From positions 930,001 through 994,000 of the forward strand of contig NZ_CP026952.1 of assembly GCF_003065605.1 (NCBI RefSeq): a stretch of DNA of 64,000 nt, given 5' to 3'. Each line of letters begins with the position of its first letter. The stretch's first letter is position 1. The translations under genes were made by a program, and so were the position numbers. Source of the DNA: Aeromicrobium chenweiae. GTDB lineage: Bacteria > Actinomycetota > Actinomycetes > Propionibacteriales > Nocardioidaceae. Shown in pieces: positions 27,979-36,351 of this stretch. Under the pieces are notes generated by a model that saw nothing but the letters and a program-made list of their open reading frames with translations, was not told the origin of the DNA and did no database searches.

Positions 27979-28986
27979 CTAGTACTCGTCCTTCTGGTCA
28001 CGGCTGGCCAGGATGCGCCGGAACGACTCGACCCGCGCGGCCGCCAAAGTGCCGTCCGCGACCGCCACGTCGAGCGCGCACTCGGGCTCGGTCGCGGAGT
28101 GCAGGCACCCGCGGGGGCAGCCGCGAGCGACCTCCTGCAGGTCGGGAAAGGCCTTGATGATGTCGTCGACCTCGACGTGGGCGAGGCCGAACGAGCGGAT
28201 GCCGGGGGTGTCGATGATCCACCCGCCGAACGGCAGCTCGAGGCTGATCGCGGACGTCGAGGTGTGCCGGCCGCGTCCGGTCACCGCGTTGACGTAGCTG
28301 ACCGACCGGCGGGCATCGGGCACGAGCGCGTTGACGAGCGTGGACTTGCCGACCCCGCTGTGTCCGACGAGGACGCTCGTGCGGTCGCGCAGGGCGTCCC
28401 GCACGGCGTCGAGGTCGCCGTCCTGCCGGGTCACCAGGACGCGCACACCCAGCGGCTCGAACATCGCGACGATCTCGTCGGGCGAGCCGAGGTCGGACTT
28501 GGTGAGGCAGACGAGCGGCTCCATGCCGGCGTCGAACGCGGCCACGAGACACCGGTCGATGAGCCCCGCACGCGGCGGCGGGTCAGCCAGGGCGGCGACG
28601 ATGACGAGCTGGTCGGCGTTGGCCACGATGATGCGCTCGATCGGGTCGTCGTCGTCCGCCGTGCGACGCAGCACCGTGCGCCGCGGCATGACCTCGACGA
28701 TGCGGGCCAACGAGCCCTCGTCGCCGCTGATGTCGCCGACGACCCGGACCTCGTCGCCGACGATGACGCCCTTGCGGCCGAGGTTGCGCGACTTCATCGC
28801 GGTGATCACGCGGGTGCCCCTCGCGCCGGTCGACGGCTCGTCCAGCGTGACGGTGTACCGGCCGCGGTCGATCGTCACGACGCGGGCGGTGGCCGCCTCG
28901 TCGTAGTTGGGCCGCACCTTCGTCCGGGGTCGCGTGTGACGACGGGGGCGCTCGAACCGGGCGTGCTCGTCGTCCTGGCGTGCCAT
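27979..28986 (-). CDS. rsgA: Ribosome small subunit-dependent GTPase RsgA
   Basis: 335 residues. An N-terminal OB-fold is followed by a circularly permuted GTPase: G4 TKSD precedes the P-loop GHSGVGKSTL, then DTPGIRSFG. The C-terminal zinc knuckle is CPRGCLHSATEPEC. It checks 30S maturation. It sits 4 bp after aroA on the same strand and 60 bp before hisN, the usual actinobacterial trio. Confidence 0.95.
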   Translation of the reverse strand: MARQDDEHARFERPRRHTRPRTKVRPNYDEAATARVVTIDRGRYTVTLDEPSTGARGTRVITAMKSRNLGRKGVIVGDEVRVVGDISGDEGSLARIVEVMPRRTVLRRTADDDDPIERIIVANADQLVIVAALADPPPRAGLIDRCLVAAFDAGMEPLVCLTKSDLGSPDEIVAMFEPLGVRVLVTRQDGDLDAVRDALRDRTSVLVGHSGVGKSTLVNALVPDARRSVSYVNAVTGRGRHTSTSAISLELPFGGWIIDTPGIRSFGLAHVEVDDIIKAFPDLQEVARGCPRGCLHSATEPECALDVAVADGTLAAARVESFRRILASRDQKDEY

Positions 28987-28990
28987 CGCG

Positions 28991-30283
28991 TCAGACCTTC
29001 GCCGGCGCGGTCATCAGGCGTTCCCAGACGGGGGCGAAGTTGGGGTAGGTCTTGATCGTCGTGACGACGTTCTCGACCAGGAGGTCGGGCACCCGCAGAC
29101 CGAGGACCACCGCGGCGTGGGCCATGCGGTGGTCGTCGTACGTCCGGAAGGTGTCGCCGTGCAGCGGTCGCGGCCGGATGAGCAGGCCGTCTTCGAGCTC
29201 CTCCGCGTCCCCGCCGAGACGGTTGATCTCGGTGACCAGCGCGGCCAGGCGGTCGGTCTCGTGGCCCCGCAGGTGCGCGACTCCGGTGAGGCGCGAGGGC
29301 GTGGTCGCGAGGGCGGCCATCGCGGCGATGACCGGTGTCAGCTCGCCGACGTCGTGCAGGTCGAGCTCGACACCGGTCAGCTCGGGCCCGGCCGCGAAGA
29401 CCAGGTCGGCGCCGTCGGGGGTGACCGTGCCGCCGAACGCCGGGACGATGTCGCGCCACGCGTCGCCGGCCTGGTCGGTGTCGCGGGGCCAGCTGCGGAT
29501 GCGGACCTCGCCGCCGGTGACCAGCGCGCCCGCGATGAACACGCCGGCGTTCGACAGGTCGGGCTCGATCTCGACGTCGAGCGCGTCGATCGTGCCGGGG
29601 TGGACGACCCAGCGCGCCGGCTCGTCGGTGTCGACGCGGACGCCGCGGCGGCGCAGCTCGGCGACCGTCATCTCGATGTGCGGCATCGACGGCAGCGTCC
29701 CGCCGGTGTGGCGCAGGTCGAGCCCCTGCTCGAAACGGGCACCCACGAGCAGCAGCGCCGAGACGAACTGGCTCGACGCGGACGCGTCGACCTCGACGGT
29801 CCCGCCGGGCACCCGGCCGCTCCCGTGCACCGTGAACGGCAGCGCGCCGCGGCCGCCGTCGTCGACCTCGACGCCGAGACTGCGGAGCGTCGCGATCGTG
29901 GTGGCCATCGGGCGGACGCGCGCGTGCTCGTCGCCGTCGAAGGTGACCGGGGCGTCGCCGAGGGCGGCGAGCAGGGGGACGAACCGCATGACGGTGCCGG
30001 CCAGGCCGCAGTCGACCGTCACCGGATCGGCCCCGGTCGAGCGGGCCGGCGTGACGGTCCACGTCATGCCGTCGCGCTCGATCGTGGCACCGAGCGTCGT
30101 GAGCGCGGCCGCCATCAGGTTCGTGTCCCGCGAGCCGAGAGGTCGGGTGATGACGGACGGCCCGTCGCCCAGGGCAGCGAGGATCAGGACGCGGTTGGTC
30201 AGCGACTTCGAGCCGGGAACGAGGACCTCGCCGACGAACGGCGTGTCACGGTGGGGCGCGAGCCAGGGGAGCGGGTCAGTCAT
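28991..30283 (-). CDS. aroA: 3-Phosphoshikimate 1-carboxyvinyltransferase (EPSP synthase)
   Basis: 430 residues. It transfers enolpyruvyl from PEP to shikimate 3-phosphate for aromatic amino acid synthesis. Visible landmarks are the phosphate-binding VPGSKSLTNRVLILAALG near the N-terminus, the LAGTVMRF loop in place of the NAGTAMR type, and the TYDDHRMAHAAVV C-terminal motif. The ATG at 30283 gives the family N-terminus. It is followed by rsgA. Confidence 0.95.
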   Translation of the reverse strand: MTDPLPWLAPHRDTPFVGEVLVPGSKSLTNRVLILAALGDGPSVITRPLGSRDTNLMAAALTTLGATIERDGMTWTVTPARSTGADPVTVDCGLAGTVMRFVPLLAALGDAPVTFDGDEHARVRPMATTIATLRSLGVEVDDGGRGALPFTVHGSGRVPGGTVEVDASASSQFVSALLLVGARFEQGLDLRHTGGTLPSMPHIEMTVAELRRRGVRVDTDEPARWVVHPGTIDALDVEIEPDLSNAGVFIAGALVTGGEVRIRSWPRDTDQAGDAWRDIVPAFGGTVTPDGADLVFAAGPELTGVELDLHDVGELTPVIAAMAALATTPSRLTGVAHLRGHETDRLAALVTEINRLGGDAEELEDGLLIRPRPLHGDTFRTYDDHRMAHAAVVLGLRVPDLLVENVVTTIKTYPNFAPVWERLMTAPAKV

Positions 30284-30324
30284 CGCCGCCAGCCTATCGG
30301 TCCGTGCGGGGATGCTGCCGGACG

Positions 30325-30810
30325 TCAGCTGCGGATGTGGTCCAGCTGGTCCGCGACCGATGCCGCGGCGTCCGTCATCTTGTCCTTCGCACGACGCACG
30401 AGGATCTTCTTGTGCGGGTCGGGGTCGAGCGTCGCCATGAGCAGGCCACCGGTCAGCGCCATGTTCTTCATGAAGTGGATGCGCTGGTTGGTGCGCGCCG
30501 CCGGGTCGTTCTCGTCCCAGTAGCGGTGGCCGGCCGCGGTCGTGGGCGGCAGCGACACCGCGAGCACCAACGCCGAGAGCCGGGGGAGGTGTCCGGTGGC
30601 CAGTCCCAGCCCGGCGACCAGGTGCACCGCACCGTTGACACGGGTCAGGTTCGAGCCGTTGACCGGGATCTGCGGGGCCACCTTCTTGATGAGGTCGGCC
30701 ACCGGCTGCGCCTTCGCGGCACGCGGACCGGGCTGCTTGAGCGCCATCGCCCCGCCGTGGATGAACAGCGAGGCAAGCATCGGACGCGCCACCATGCGCA
30801 AGAGGGTCAT
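30325..30810 (-). CDS. DoxX family membrane protein
   Basis: 161 residues with four hydrophobic helices and the DoxX-type start RMVARPMLASLFIHGGAMALKQP. The function of this family in actinobacteria is uncertain; some members sit in oxidoreductase complexes for thiol or redox homeostasis. The ATG at 30810 diverges from the SRAP gene across 63 bp. The C-terminal 30 residues are charged and cytoplasmic. Confidence 0.82.
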   Translation of the reverse strand: MTLLRMVARPMLASLFIHGGAMALKQPGPRAAKAQPVADLIKKVAPQIPVNGSNLTRVNGAVHLVAGLGLATGHLPRLSALVLAVSLPPTTAAGHRYWDENDPAARTNQRIHFMKNMALTGGLLMATLDPDPHKKILVRRAKDKMTDAAASVADQLDHIRS

Positions 30811-30873
30811 GGACCATTCATACCGGACCCGCGTGCGGGGCATCCTGTCCGTGCCCTGTGGCACGCTGGTCGC

Positions 30874-31605
30874 ATGTGCGGGCGCTACGCGACGACCCAG
30901 ACCTCGGCCACCCTCCACCAGGCCTTCGAGGTCGACCTGGCGAACTCGTTCGTCGAGCTCGAGGCCGACTACAACATGGCGCCGACCAAGCTCGCGCCCG
31001 TGGTCATCGGACGCCGTGAGGACACCGCGGAGTCGTCCGCGCGTCCCCAGCGCGAGCTGCTCACCGCCCGGTGGGGCCTCATCCCCAGCTGGGCCAAGGA
31101 TCCCTCGATCGGCAACCGGCTGATCAACGCCCGGTCCGAGACGGTCGCGGAGAAGCCCGCGTTCAAGAAGGCGTTCGCGCGGCGGCGGGCGCTCGTCCCC
31201 GCCGACGGCTACTACGAGTGGTACGCCGGCGAGCCCGCCGAGGGCAGGAAGAAGCCCACGAAGCAGCCGTTCTACATCACGCCCAAGGACGGGTCTGTCC
31301 TCGCGATGGCAGGACTCTACGAGTTCTGGAAGGACCGCGAGGACGGCGAGTGGGTCATCAGCTACACGATCCTCACCACGACCGCCGAGGACGCCGTGGG
31401 ACACGTCCACGAGCGCATGCCGTTGTTCCTCGAGCCCGAGGCGTACGACGCCTGGCTCGACCCCGCGCCGCGCGCCACCGACGAGCTGCTCGGGCTGCTG
31501 ATCCCGGCCGCCCCGGGACGCCTGGACGCCTACCCGGTCTCGACCGCCGTCAACAACGTCCGCAACAACGGACCCGAGCTGATCGCCCCGCTCGCCGCGG
31601 AATAG
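30874..31605 (+). CDS. SOS response-associated peptidase (SRAP, HMCES/YedK type)
   Basis: 243 residues. Cys2, exposed after Met removal (MCGRYA), is the residue that crosslinks to abasic sites in single-stranded [29 protein letters not shown] and the VGHVHERMP histidine region are the family signatures. It shields abasic sites at replication forks. Its stop codon overlaps the -35 of the sigma-factor promoter. Confidence 0.94.
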   Translation: MCGRYATTQTSATLHQAFEVDLANSFVELEADYNMAPTKLAPVVIGRREDTAESSARPQRELLTARWGLIPSWAKDPSIGNRLINARSETVAEKPAFKKAFARRRALVPADGYYEWYAGEPAEGRKKPTKQPFYITPKDGSVLAMAGLYEFWKDREDGEWVISYTILTTTAEDAVGHVHERMPLFLEPEAYDAWLDPAPRATDELLGLLIPAAPGRLDAYPVSTAVNNVRNNGPELIAPLAAE

Positions 31606-31643
31606 CAGCACCCCTCCGGCGGTTGTACATTGCAGGAGGTCAG
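31599..31643 (+). promoter_or_regulatory. SigR/SigH-type autoregulatory promoter with ribosome site
   Basis: GGAAT (31599-31603) and GTT (31622-31624) are exactly 18 bp apart, the disulphide-stress sigma consensus. A predicted start near 31632 leaves a very short leader carrying AGGAGG (31634-31639) placed 4 bases before an in-frame ATG at 31644. That ATG would give a sigma factor 27 residues longer than the one starting at 31725. Confidence 0.75.
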
Positions 31644-31724
31644 ATGCTGACACATGCACGACAGAACAGCTCATCGATCACGCCACTGCGCCCGCGTACG
31701 GTTCCGGGAGTAGGCTGGGAGGCG

Positions 31725-32354
31725 ATGACCGTCACCCCAGAAACCCCTGACATCCCCGACGCGCGGGAGACCGAGACCCCGGAGCAGCAGCAGGCTCGCT
31801 TCGAGGCCGACGCCCTGCCGTTCCTGGATCAGCTGTATTCCGCTGCGCTGCGCATGACGCGCAACCCGCACGACGCCGAGGACCTCGTCCAGGAGACCTT
31901 CTCGAAGGCGTTCAGCGCCTTCCACCAGTTCAAGCCGGGCACCAACCTCAAGGCGTGGCTGTACCGCATCCTCACCAACACGTACATCAACTCGTACCGC
32001 AAGAAGCAGCGCCAGCCGCAGCAGGTCACTGACGAGATCGAGGACTGGCAGATCGCCCGCGCGGAGTCGCACGGCTCCTCGGGCCTGAAGTCGGCCGAGA
32101 TGGAGGCGCTCGAGCACCTGCCCGACAGCGACGTCAAGGACGCGCTGCAGGCGCTGCCGGAGGACTTCCGCTACGCGGTGTACCTCGCGGATGTCGAAGG
32201 CTTCCCCTACAAGGAGATCGCGGAGATCATGGACACGCCGATCGGCACCGTGATGTCCCGGCTGCACCGAGGGCGGCGGCTGCTGCGCGAGATGCTGGCC
32301 GACTACGCGCGTGACCGTGGGATGGCAGTGACGGGAGCAGGTGACAAGGCATGA
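31725..32354 (+). CDS. sigR: RNA polymerase sigma factor of the SigR/SigH (disulphide-stress ECF) type
   Basis: 209 residues from the ATG at 31725. Region 2 is [19 protein letters not shown] with [23 protein letters not shown]. Region 4 is [46 protein letters not shown]. It is released when its zinc anti-sigma is oxidised. TAGGCT (31711-31716) lies 8 bases before this ATG, so a vegetative leaderless transcript is likely. The ATG at 31644, behind the sigma's own promoter and a strong ribosome site, gives a 236-residue form. It overlaps the anti-sigma gene by 4 bp. Confidence 0.93.
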   Translation: MTVTPETPDIPDARETETPEQQQARFEADALPFLDQLYSAALRMTRNPHDAEDLVQETFSKAFSAFHQFKPGTNLKAWLYRILTNTYINSYRKKQRQPQQVTDEIEDWQIARAESHGSSGLKSAEMEALEHLPDSDVKDALQALPEDFRYAVYLADVEGFPYKEIAEIMDTPIGTVMSRLHRGRRLLREMLADYARDRGMAVTGAGDKA

Positions 32355-32626
32355 GCACGAGCAACTGTGAGGGACCCGACTGCGAGAAGGCCCTCGAGAA
32401 CCTCTATCTGTTCATCGACCACGAGATCGACACCGCGAGCTGTGCCGAGATCCAGAACCACATCGACGAGTGCACGACGTGCCTCAGCGAGTACGACCTC
32501 GAGCGCGTGGTCAAGAGCCTCGTCTCCCGCTCGTGCTCGGAGGTGGCCCCCGAGCCCCTGCGCGACAAGGTGCTGATGTCGATCCGCACCGTCCAGGTCA
32601 CGATCACCGAGCAGAAGCAGGCCTAG
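32351..32626 (+). CDS. rsrA: Zinc-containing anti-sigma factor of the RsrA/RshA type
   Basis: 91 residues. The ZAS motif is HIDECTTC (His-x3-Cys-x2-Cys, about 37-44), with a further cysteine near residue 11 completing the redox-active zinc site. It binds the sigma factor when reduced. Disulphide formation ejects zinc and releases the sigma. The ATGA overlap with the sigma gene keeps the pair balanced. Transcription ends at the hairpin 29 bp downstream. Confidence 0.94.
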   Translation: MSTSNCEGPDCEKALENLYLFIDHEIDTASCAEIQNHIDECTTCLSEYDLERVVKSLVSRSCSEVAPEPLRDKVLMSIRTVQVTITEQKQA

Positions 32627-32654
32627 CTCCCGGTCCCACCACGACCGGAACGAA

Positions 32655-32683
32655 GAAATCCCCGTCCGATGGACGGGGATTTC
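32655..32683. terminator. Strong terminator between the anti-sigma gene and bL37
   Basis: A perfect 13-bp stem (32655-32667 with 32671-32683) closes on a 3-base loop. The outer bases give GAAA on one side and TTTC on the other, so it can work for both the plus-strand sigma operon and the convergent minus-strand bL37 gene. Confidence 0.85.
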
Positions 32684-32699
32684 TCATGTGCTGCTGGAT

Positions 32700-32774
32700 T
32701 CACGCGTTGGGGCGCTTTCCGTGGTTGGCGCCCTTCTTGCGGCGTGCGCGACGCTTGCGGCCGGTCTTGCCCAT
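32700..32774 (-). CDS. 50S ribosomal protein bL37 (AURKAIP1/COX24 domain)
   Basis: 24 residues, MGKTGRKRRARRKKGANHG then KRPNA, extremely basic. This is the tiny actinobacterial large-subunit protein bL37, first seen in mycobacterial ribosome structures. AGGAGG lies just before the ATG. It is easily missed because it is so short. It is the most downstream gene of the minus-strand block that starts with the CotH protein, or has its own promoter in the 26-bp gap. Confidence 0.92.
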   Translation of the reverse strand: MGKTGRKRRARRKKGANHGKRPNA

Positions 32775-32800
32775 GGTGTTCCTCCTCGAAAGTCGATGCC

Positions 32801-33172
32801 TCAGTCTCCCACAGGCGTGATCCGGGACAGAAATCGCTCCCGGTCCACGACGACACGACGCACCTCGCCGCTGGCCAGGAGGGCCCCGGAGGCGTCCTGG
32901 GCGACGACCTGGAAGCGGATGAGGCGGCCGTCGGTGTGCACGACCGTGGCGGTCGCGGTCACCTCGGCGCCGACCGGGCTCGCGGCCAGGTGCTCGATCT
33001 CGACCCGGGTGCCCACGCTCGTGCGATCCACCGGCAGGTCGAGGGCGGCACACGTGGCCTCCTCGAGCCAGGCCAGGACGCGGGGTGTCGCCAGCACGTC
33101 CAGGTCGCCCGAGCCCAGCGCCGCCGCCGTGTCCGCGGTGGTGACCGTGTGGGTGACGCTCGCCGAGTCCAT
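32801..33172 (-). CDS. Hotdog-fold thioesterase family protein
   Basis: 123 residues with the single-domain hotdog pattern: VLATPRVLAWLEEATCAAL, GTRVEIEHLAASPVGAEVTATATV and FQVVAQDASGALLASGEVRRVVV. It resembles the fluoroacetyl-CoA thioesterase-like group, in which Glu/His/Thr residues act on a small acyl-CoA. The substrate is unknown. It lies 9 bp from the zinc-ribbon gene on the same strand. Confidence 0.8.
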   Translation of the reverse strand: MDSASVTHTVTTADTAAALGSGDLDVLATPRVLAWLEEATCAALDLPVDRTSVGTRVEIEHLAASPVGAEVTATATVVHTDGRLIRFQVVAQDASGALLASGEVRRVVVDRERFLSRITPVGD

Positions 33173-33181
33173 CCTGCGACC

Positions 33182-33760
33182 CTAGTGGACCTCCACGCGC
33201 TGGATCACGACGCCGCCGAACCGGGCCTCGTCGATCGTGCACTCGATGCCGTCGATCCAGCACCGGCCGGTCTCCAGCACGTCGCCGGCGATCTCGCTCT
33301 GCGTGCCCGAGGGCGACTCCGCGTAGAACACGACGAGCCCGCCGAAGGGTCCCTCGTTGTACCCGACGATCCGCCGCCCGTCGCGGTCCGTCGCGCGCTG
33401 CTGGCACTCCGCGCACACCGAGGCGGGATAGCGATCGCTGTGGAAGGTCGCTGCGCCGCACACGGGGCACGGGTGGGTGGGCGGAGGCGCCGGCTCGACC
33501 GCGAACGCGTCCGTCCCGTGCCGGTGCCGCTGCTCGGCGAGCCAGCCGACGATCAGGGTGTCGACGGTCTCGCCCGACAGCTCGGTCATGCTGGTCTGGT
33601 AGCCGCCGTCGTAGCCGATGATCGCGGCCCGGTCGCCGCCGTCGAAGGCGAACCCGCCGCAGACCAGGTCGCTCTCGAGCTCCTCGTGGGGGTGCGGCGT
33701 CACGTCGACGTGGAGCAGCTCGCGCGCCTTCGCAGCGGCTGTCTCGCGGGTGAGGGTCAT
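33182..33760 (-). CDS. Zinc-ribbon protein of unknown function
   Basis: 192 residues with an unrecognised N-terminal domain (about 1-90, VCGGFAFDGGDRAAIIGYDGG) and a zinc ribbon CPVC...CAEC (about 97-120). The C-terminal domain (FGGLVVFYAESPSGTQ) looks like a compact beta fold. The ATG overlaps the HIT stop (ATGA), so the two are translationally coupled. No function is assigned. Confidence 0.65.
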   Translation of the reverse strand: MTLTRETAAAKARELLHVDVTPHPHEELESDLVCGGFAFDGGDRAAIIGYDGGYQTSMTELSGETVDTLIVGWLAEQRHRHGTDAFAVEPAPPPTHPCPVCGAATFHSDRYPASVCAECQQRATDRDGRRIVGYNEGPFGGLVVFYAESPSGTQSEIAGDVLETGRCWIDGIECTIDEARFGGVVIQRVEVH

Positions 33761-34176
33761 GCCAGGGCCTCCCGGATCGTGGCGGCGTAGGTCTCGGCCT
33801 CGCCGTCGGCGTACTTGGTGCGCGGCCAGAAGAAGCCGCGCAGGCCGTCCCCCTTGGTGCGGGGGACGACGTGGACGTGCAGGTGGGCCACGCTCTGCGA
33901 CACCACGTTGTTCATCGCGACGAACGTGCCCTGCGCGCCGAGACCCGACGTGATCGCGGTCGCCACCCGCTGCGCGGTCGAGAACAGCGGGACGATCAGG
34001 TCCCCAGGAAGATCGGGCAGCGTGACGACGTGCTCGCGGGGGACCAGCAGCACGTGCCCCTTGAACACGGGGCGGACGTCGAGGAAGCCGACGACGTCGT
34101 CGGTCTCGAGCACCCGGGCCGCCTCGGTCGTCCCGGCCACGATCTGGCAGAACAGGCAGCCCGGGTCGCTCGTCAT
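33757..34176 (-). CDS. HIT family nucleotide hydrolase/transferase
   Basis: 139 residues. The catalytic histidine triad is HLHVHVVP (about 99-106), and the N-terminus CLFCQIVAG is the classical HINT start. It hydrolyses nucleotide phosphoramidates or related adenylated compounds. It is coupled to the zinc-ribbon gene and 18 bp downstream of the CotH gene. Confidence 0.92.
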   Translation of the reverse strand: MTSDPGCLFCQIVAGTTEAARVLETDDVVGFLDVRPVFKGHVLLVPREHVVTLPDLPGDLIVPLFSTAQRVATAITSGLGAQGTFVAMNNVVSQSVAHLHVHVVPRTKGDGLRGFFWPRTKYADGEAETYAATIREALA

Positions 34177-34194
34177 GACCCCATCATGCCCGGG

Positions 34195-36090
34195 TCAGCC
34201 GGAGAGGTGGCCGTCCAGCCACGTGTAGCGGTCCGCGACCCAGGACTGCACCGCGCCGATCTCGGCCGGCCACGAGCCGTGGAAGACCGCGTACGGGGGG
34301 AGGTCGAGGATCGACGGCCCGATCGGGAGCCCGGAGCCGCCGGCGCCCTCCGCGAAGTTGCGCGGCGCGGAGTCCCGCAGCTCCCGGGCCAGGGCCGGGA
34401 CGTGGTCCGACAGACCCGCCAGCGGCACCCGGACCTGCTTCCAGCGCGCCTTCAGCTGCGCGGTGAACTCGGGATCGGCCAGCAGTCGGTTGTACCAGTG
34501 CCCCTCGGGCACGCGGATCTGCGTCGGACCGTACTCACCGAACGGCGCGCCGGTGAACAGCTCTGACGGCAGTTCCGCCCCGAAGGCCGCTCGGTTGCCC
34601 ATCGAGAGGTCGAAGTCCCACACCGGTCCCATCCCGAGCGTGCCGTCGGGGGACAGGATCATCCAGATGCTGTTGTTCATCGCCGAGTCGTAGTTCTTGA
34701 GCAGCTCGTTGACGATGTACCAGTCGACGAACGAGCGGACGTCGATCGTCGACAGGTCGCCTGCGTACAGCGCGTCCTCGGCCGCCTGGACCTTCCGGGC
34801 GACCTCGGCCTGCGTCCCCGTGTCCGGGTCGTCGGGCTCCTTGAAGTAGACCTGGAAGCCACGGTCGGTCGTGAACCGGGGGTCGTCGTCGGTGTTCGCG
34901 TCACCCTCCAGCAGGTAGCCGCCGTCCGGCAGCACGACGCGCTCCTTCTCGGCCTCGATGTTCTCGCCGAGCTGGTAGAGACCGCTGTAGCTGCCGTCGA
35001 CCCACAGCTCGGCGTACTGCATGCGAGGTGTCCAGGGGCGACCGACGAGGCGGCTGGCCTCGAACGCGAGCGTGTTGCGGACCAGCGACCGGTCGTAGAA
35101 GTTGGCGAGCAGGGCCCAGTTCTTGCTCTCGGGCATCCCGAGTAGCGAGGCCTTCTTGTCCAGCTTGATCTTGTAGGACAGCTTGATCTTGACCCAGGCC
35201 GTGCTGTTGCCGCGCACGCGCAGCTTGCCGCGGGTGGTCGAGGCCGGCAGACCCGATCCGCGCGGGTCGACGACGATCTCTCCGGGCACGTACGTCTCGC
35301 CGCTGGTGATCGGTGTGCTGTCGTCCGTCCTGATGTCGACGCGGGCCACGGGGGACTCGACGGTCAGTCGCGACTCCGGCGACGTGCTGGTGGGCAGTCC
35401 GGCGCCCGTGACGACGGCGCGGTACCGCAGCGTGCCGGGGTCCGGCGCGTCGAACGACAACGAGGTCCGGCCCGACTCCGGCTGGGTCCCCGTGGCGTCC
35501 GTGACCCAGGTGGCGCCCTCCAAGCGCTGGACCTGGACGGTTCGACCCGCGACCGCGGGTGTCGACGTGACGTCGGCGGTCACGGTGTGCCCGGCGGCGG
35601 TGGCGAGGCTCAGCGTCGTCGTGGCGGGCGCGACCTCGGCGTCCGGGTTCGCCGTCGGGGGAGCGGGCTTGACGACGGGCTTCGGCGTGACGACGGGCTT
35701 CGGCGTCTTGACGACCGGGCGCACGGGCTTGACCACGATCTTGGCCGACTTCTGCGAGCTGTAGGTGCGGCCCTTGCCCTTGCGCTTCGCCTTGGGGAGA
35801 TAGGTGCGGAAGGTCAACGACGAGGCGCTCGACTTGTACGTGAACGAGTAGCGTCCCGAGGACGTGCTCTTGGTCTTGCGGGCGGTGGTCCAGCGTCCGC
35901 CGATGTACCGCTGCAGCCGCACCGGCCGCGCGAACTTCGGCGTGGTCGTGCCCTTGATCGTGAACGTCTTGTCCTGGACCGGTCGGGACGGCTTGACCGT
36001 CAACGGTGCGACGGACGCCGACGCGGGGGTGGGCACCGCGAGTCCCGTCGCCAAAAATGCCGCCACCAGGATCAGCCTGCGCAGATACAA
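34195..36090 (-). CDS. Secreted CotH kinase family protein with Ig-like repeats
   Basis: 631 residues from a TTG at 36090 that has GGAG 5 bases upstream; no ATG or GTG in frame suits the signal peptide. Signal peptide about 1-27 (LVAAFLATGLAVPTPASASV). Then come beta-rich repeats, a Lys/Pro-rich spacer (about 120-150), a second beta domain, and the CotH kinase-like domain (about 260-620) with MQYAELWVDGSYSGLYQLGEN, an ...EKERV basic patch and PVWDFDLSMGN, the DFD-like metal site. Such proteins phosphorylate surface proteins outside the cell. Confidence 0.85.
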   Translation of the reverse strand: MYLRRLILVAAFLATGLAVPTPASASVAPLTVKPSRPVQDKTFTIKGTTTPKFARPVRLQRYIGGRWTTARKTKSTSSGRYSFTYKSSASSLTFRTYLPKAKRKGKGRTYSSQKSAKIVVKPVRPVVKTPKPVVTPKPVVKPAPPTANPDAEVAPATTTLSLATAAGHTVTADVTSTPAVAGRTVQVQRLEGATWVTDATGTQPESGRTSLSFDAPDPGTLRYRAVVTGAGLPTSTSPESRLTVESPVARVDIRTDDSTPITSGETYVPGEIVVDPRGSGLPASTTRGKLRVRGNSTAWVKIKLSYKIKLDKKASLLGMPESKNWALLANFYDRSLVRNTLAFEASRLVGRPWTPRMQYAELWVDGSYSGLYQLGENIEAEKERVVLPDGGYLLEGDANTDDDPRFTTDRGFQVYFKEPDDPDTGTQAEVARKVQAAEDALYAGDLSTIDVRSFVDWYIVNELLKNYDSAMNNSIWMILSPDGTLGMGPVWDFDLSMGNRAAFGAELPSELFTGAPFGEYGPTQIRVPEGHWYNRLLADPEFTAQLKARWKQVRVPLAGLSDHVPALARELRDSAPRNFAEGAGGSGLPIGPSILDLPPYAVFHGSWPAEIGAVQSWVADRYTWLDGHLSG

Positions 36091-36146
36091 CGTGTCTCCT
36101 TTAGTCGCCGGAAGTTTACTCGCTCGCGAGGGCTTACAGTGGCGGT

Positions 36147-36329
36147 ATGGCTGAATCAGAGGGCACCGACAAGCAGGCCGACATGAAGGCCAAGTTCCGC
36201 GAGGCGCTGGAGAAGAAGAAGGGCAAGCACCACGCGACGACAGAGGGCGCTGAGCACGACGGCAGCGAGAAGTCGCACGGAGCGACCGGGCCGACGCAGT
36301 CGCCGGAGTTCCGCCGCAAGAGCGTGTGA
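36147..36329 (+). CDS. DUF5302 domain-containing protein
   Basis: 60 residues, charged and Lys/Glu/His-rich, with KAKFREALEKKKGK and a conserved-looking C-terminus QSPEFRRKSV. This is the small actinobacterial family DUF5302, of unknown function. A TACAGT hexamer (36135-36140) ends 6 bases before the ATG, suggesting a leaderless mRNA. It is immediately upstream of prfB. Confidence 0.83.
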   Translation: MAESEGTDKQADMKAKFREALEKKKGKHHATTEGAEHDGSEKSHGATGPTQSPEFRRKSV

Positions 36330-36351
36330 CCGGACGGGGTAGCCTCGACAG

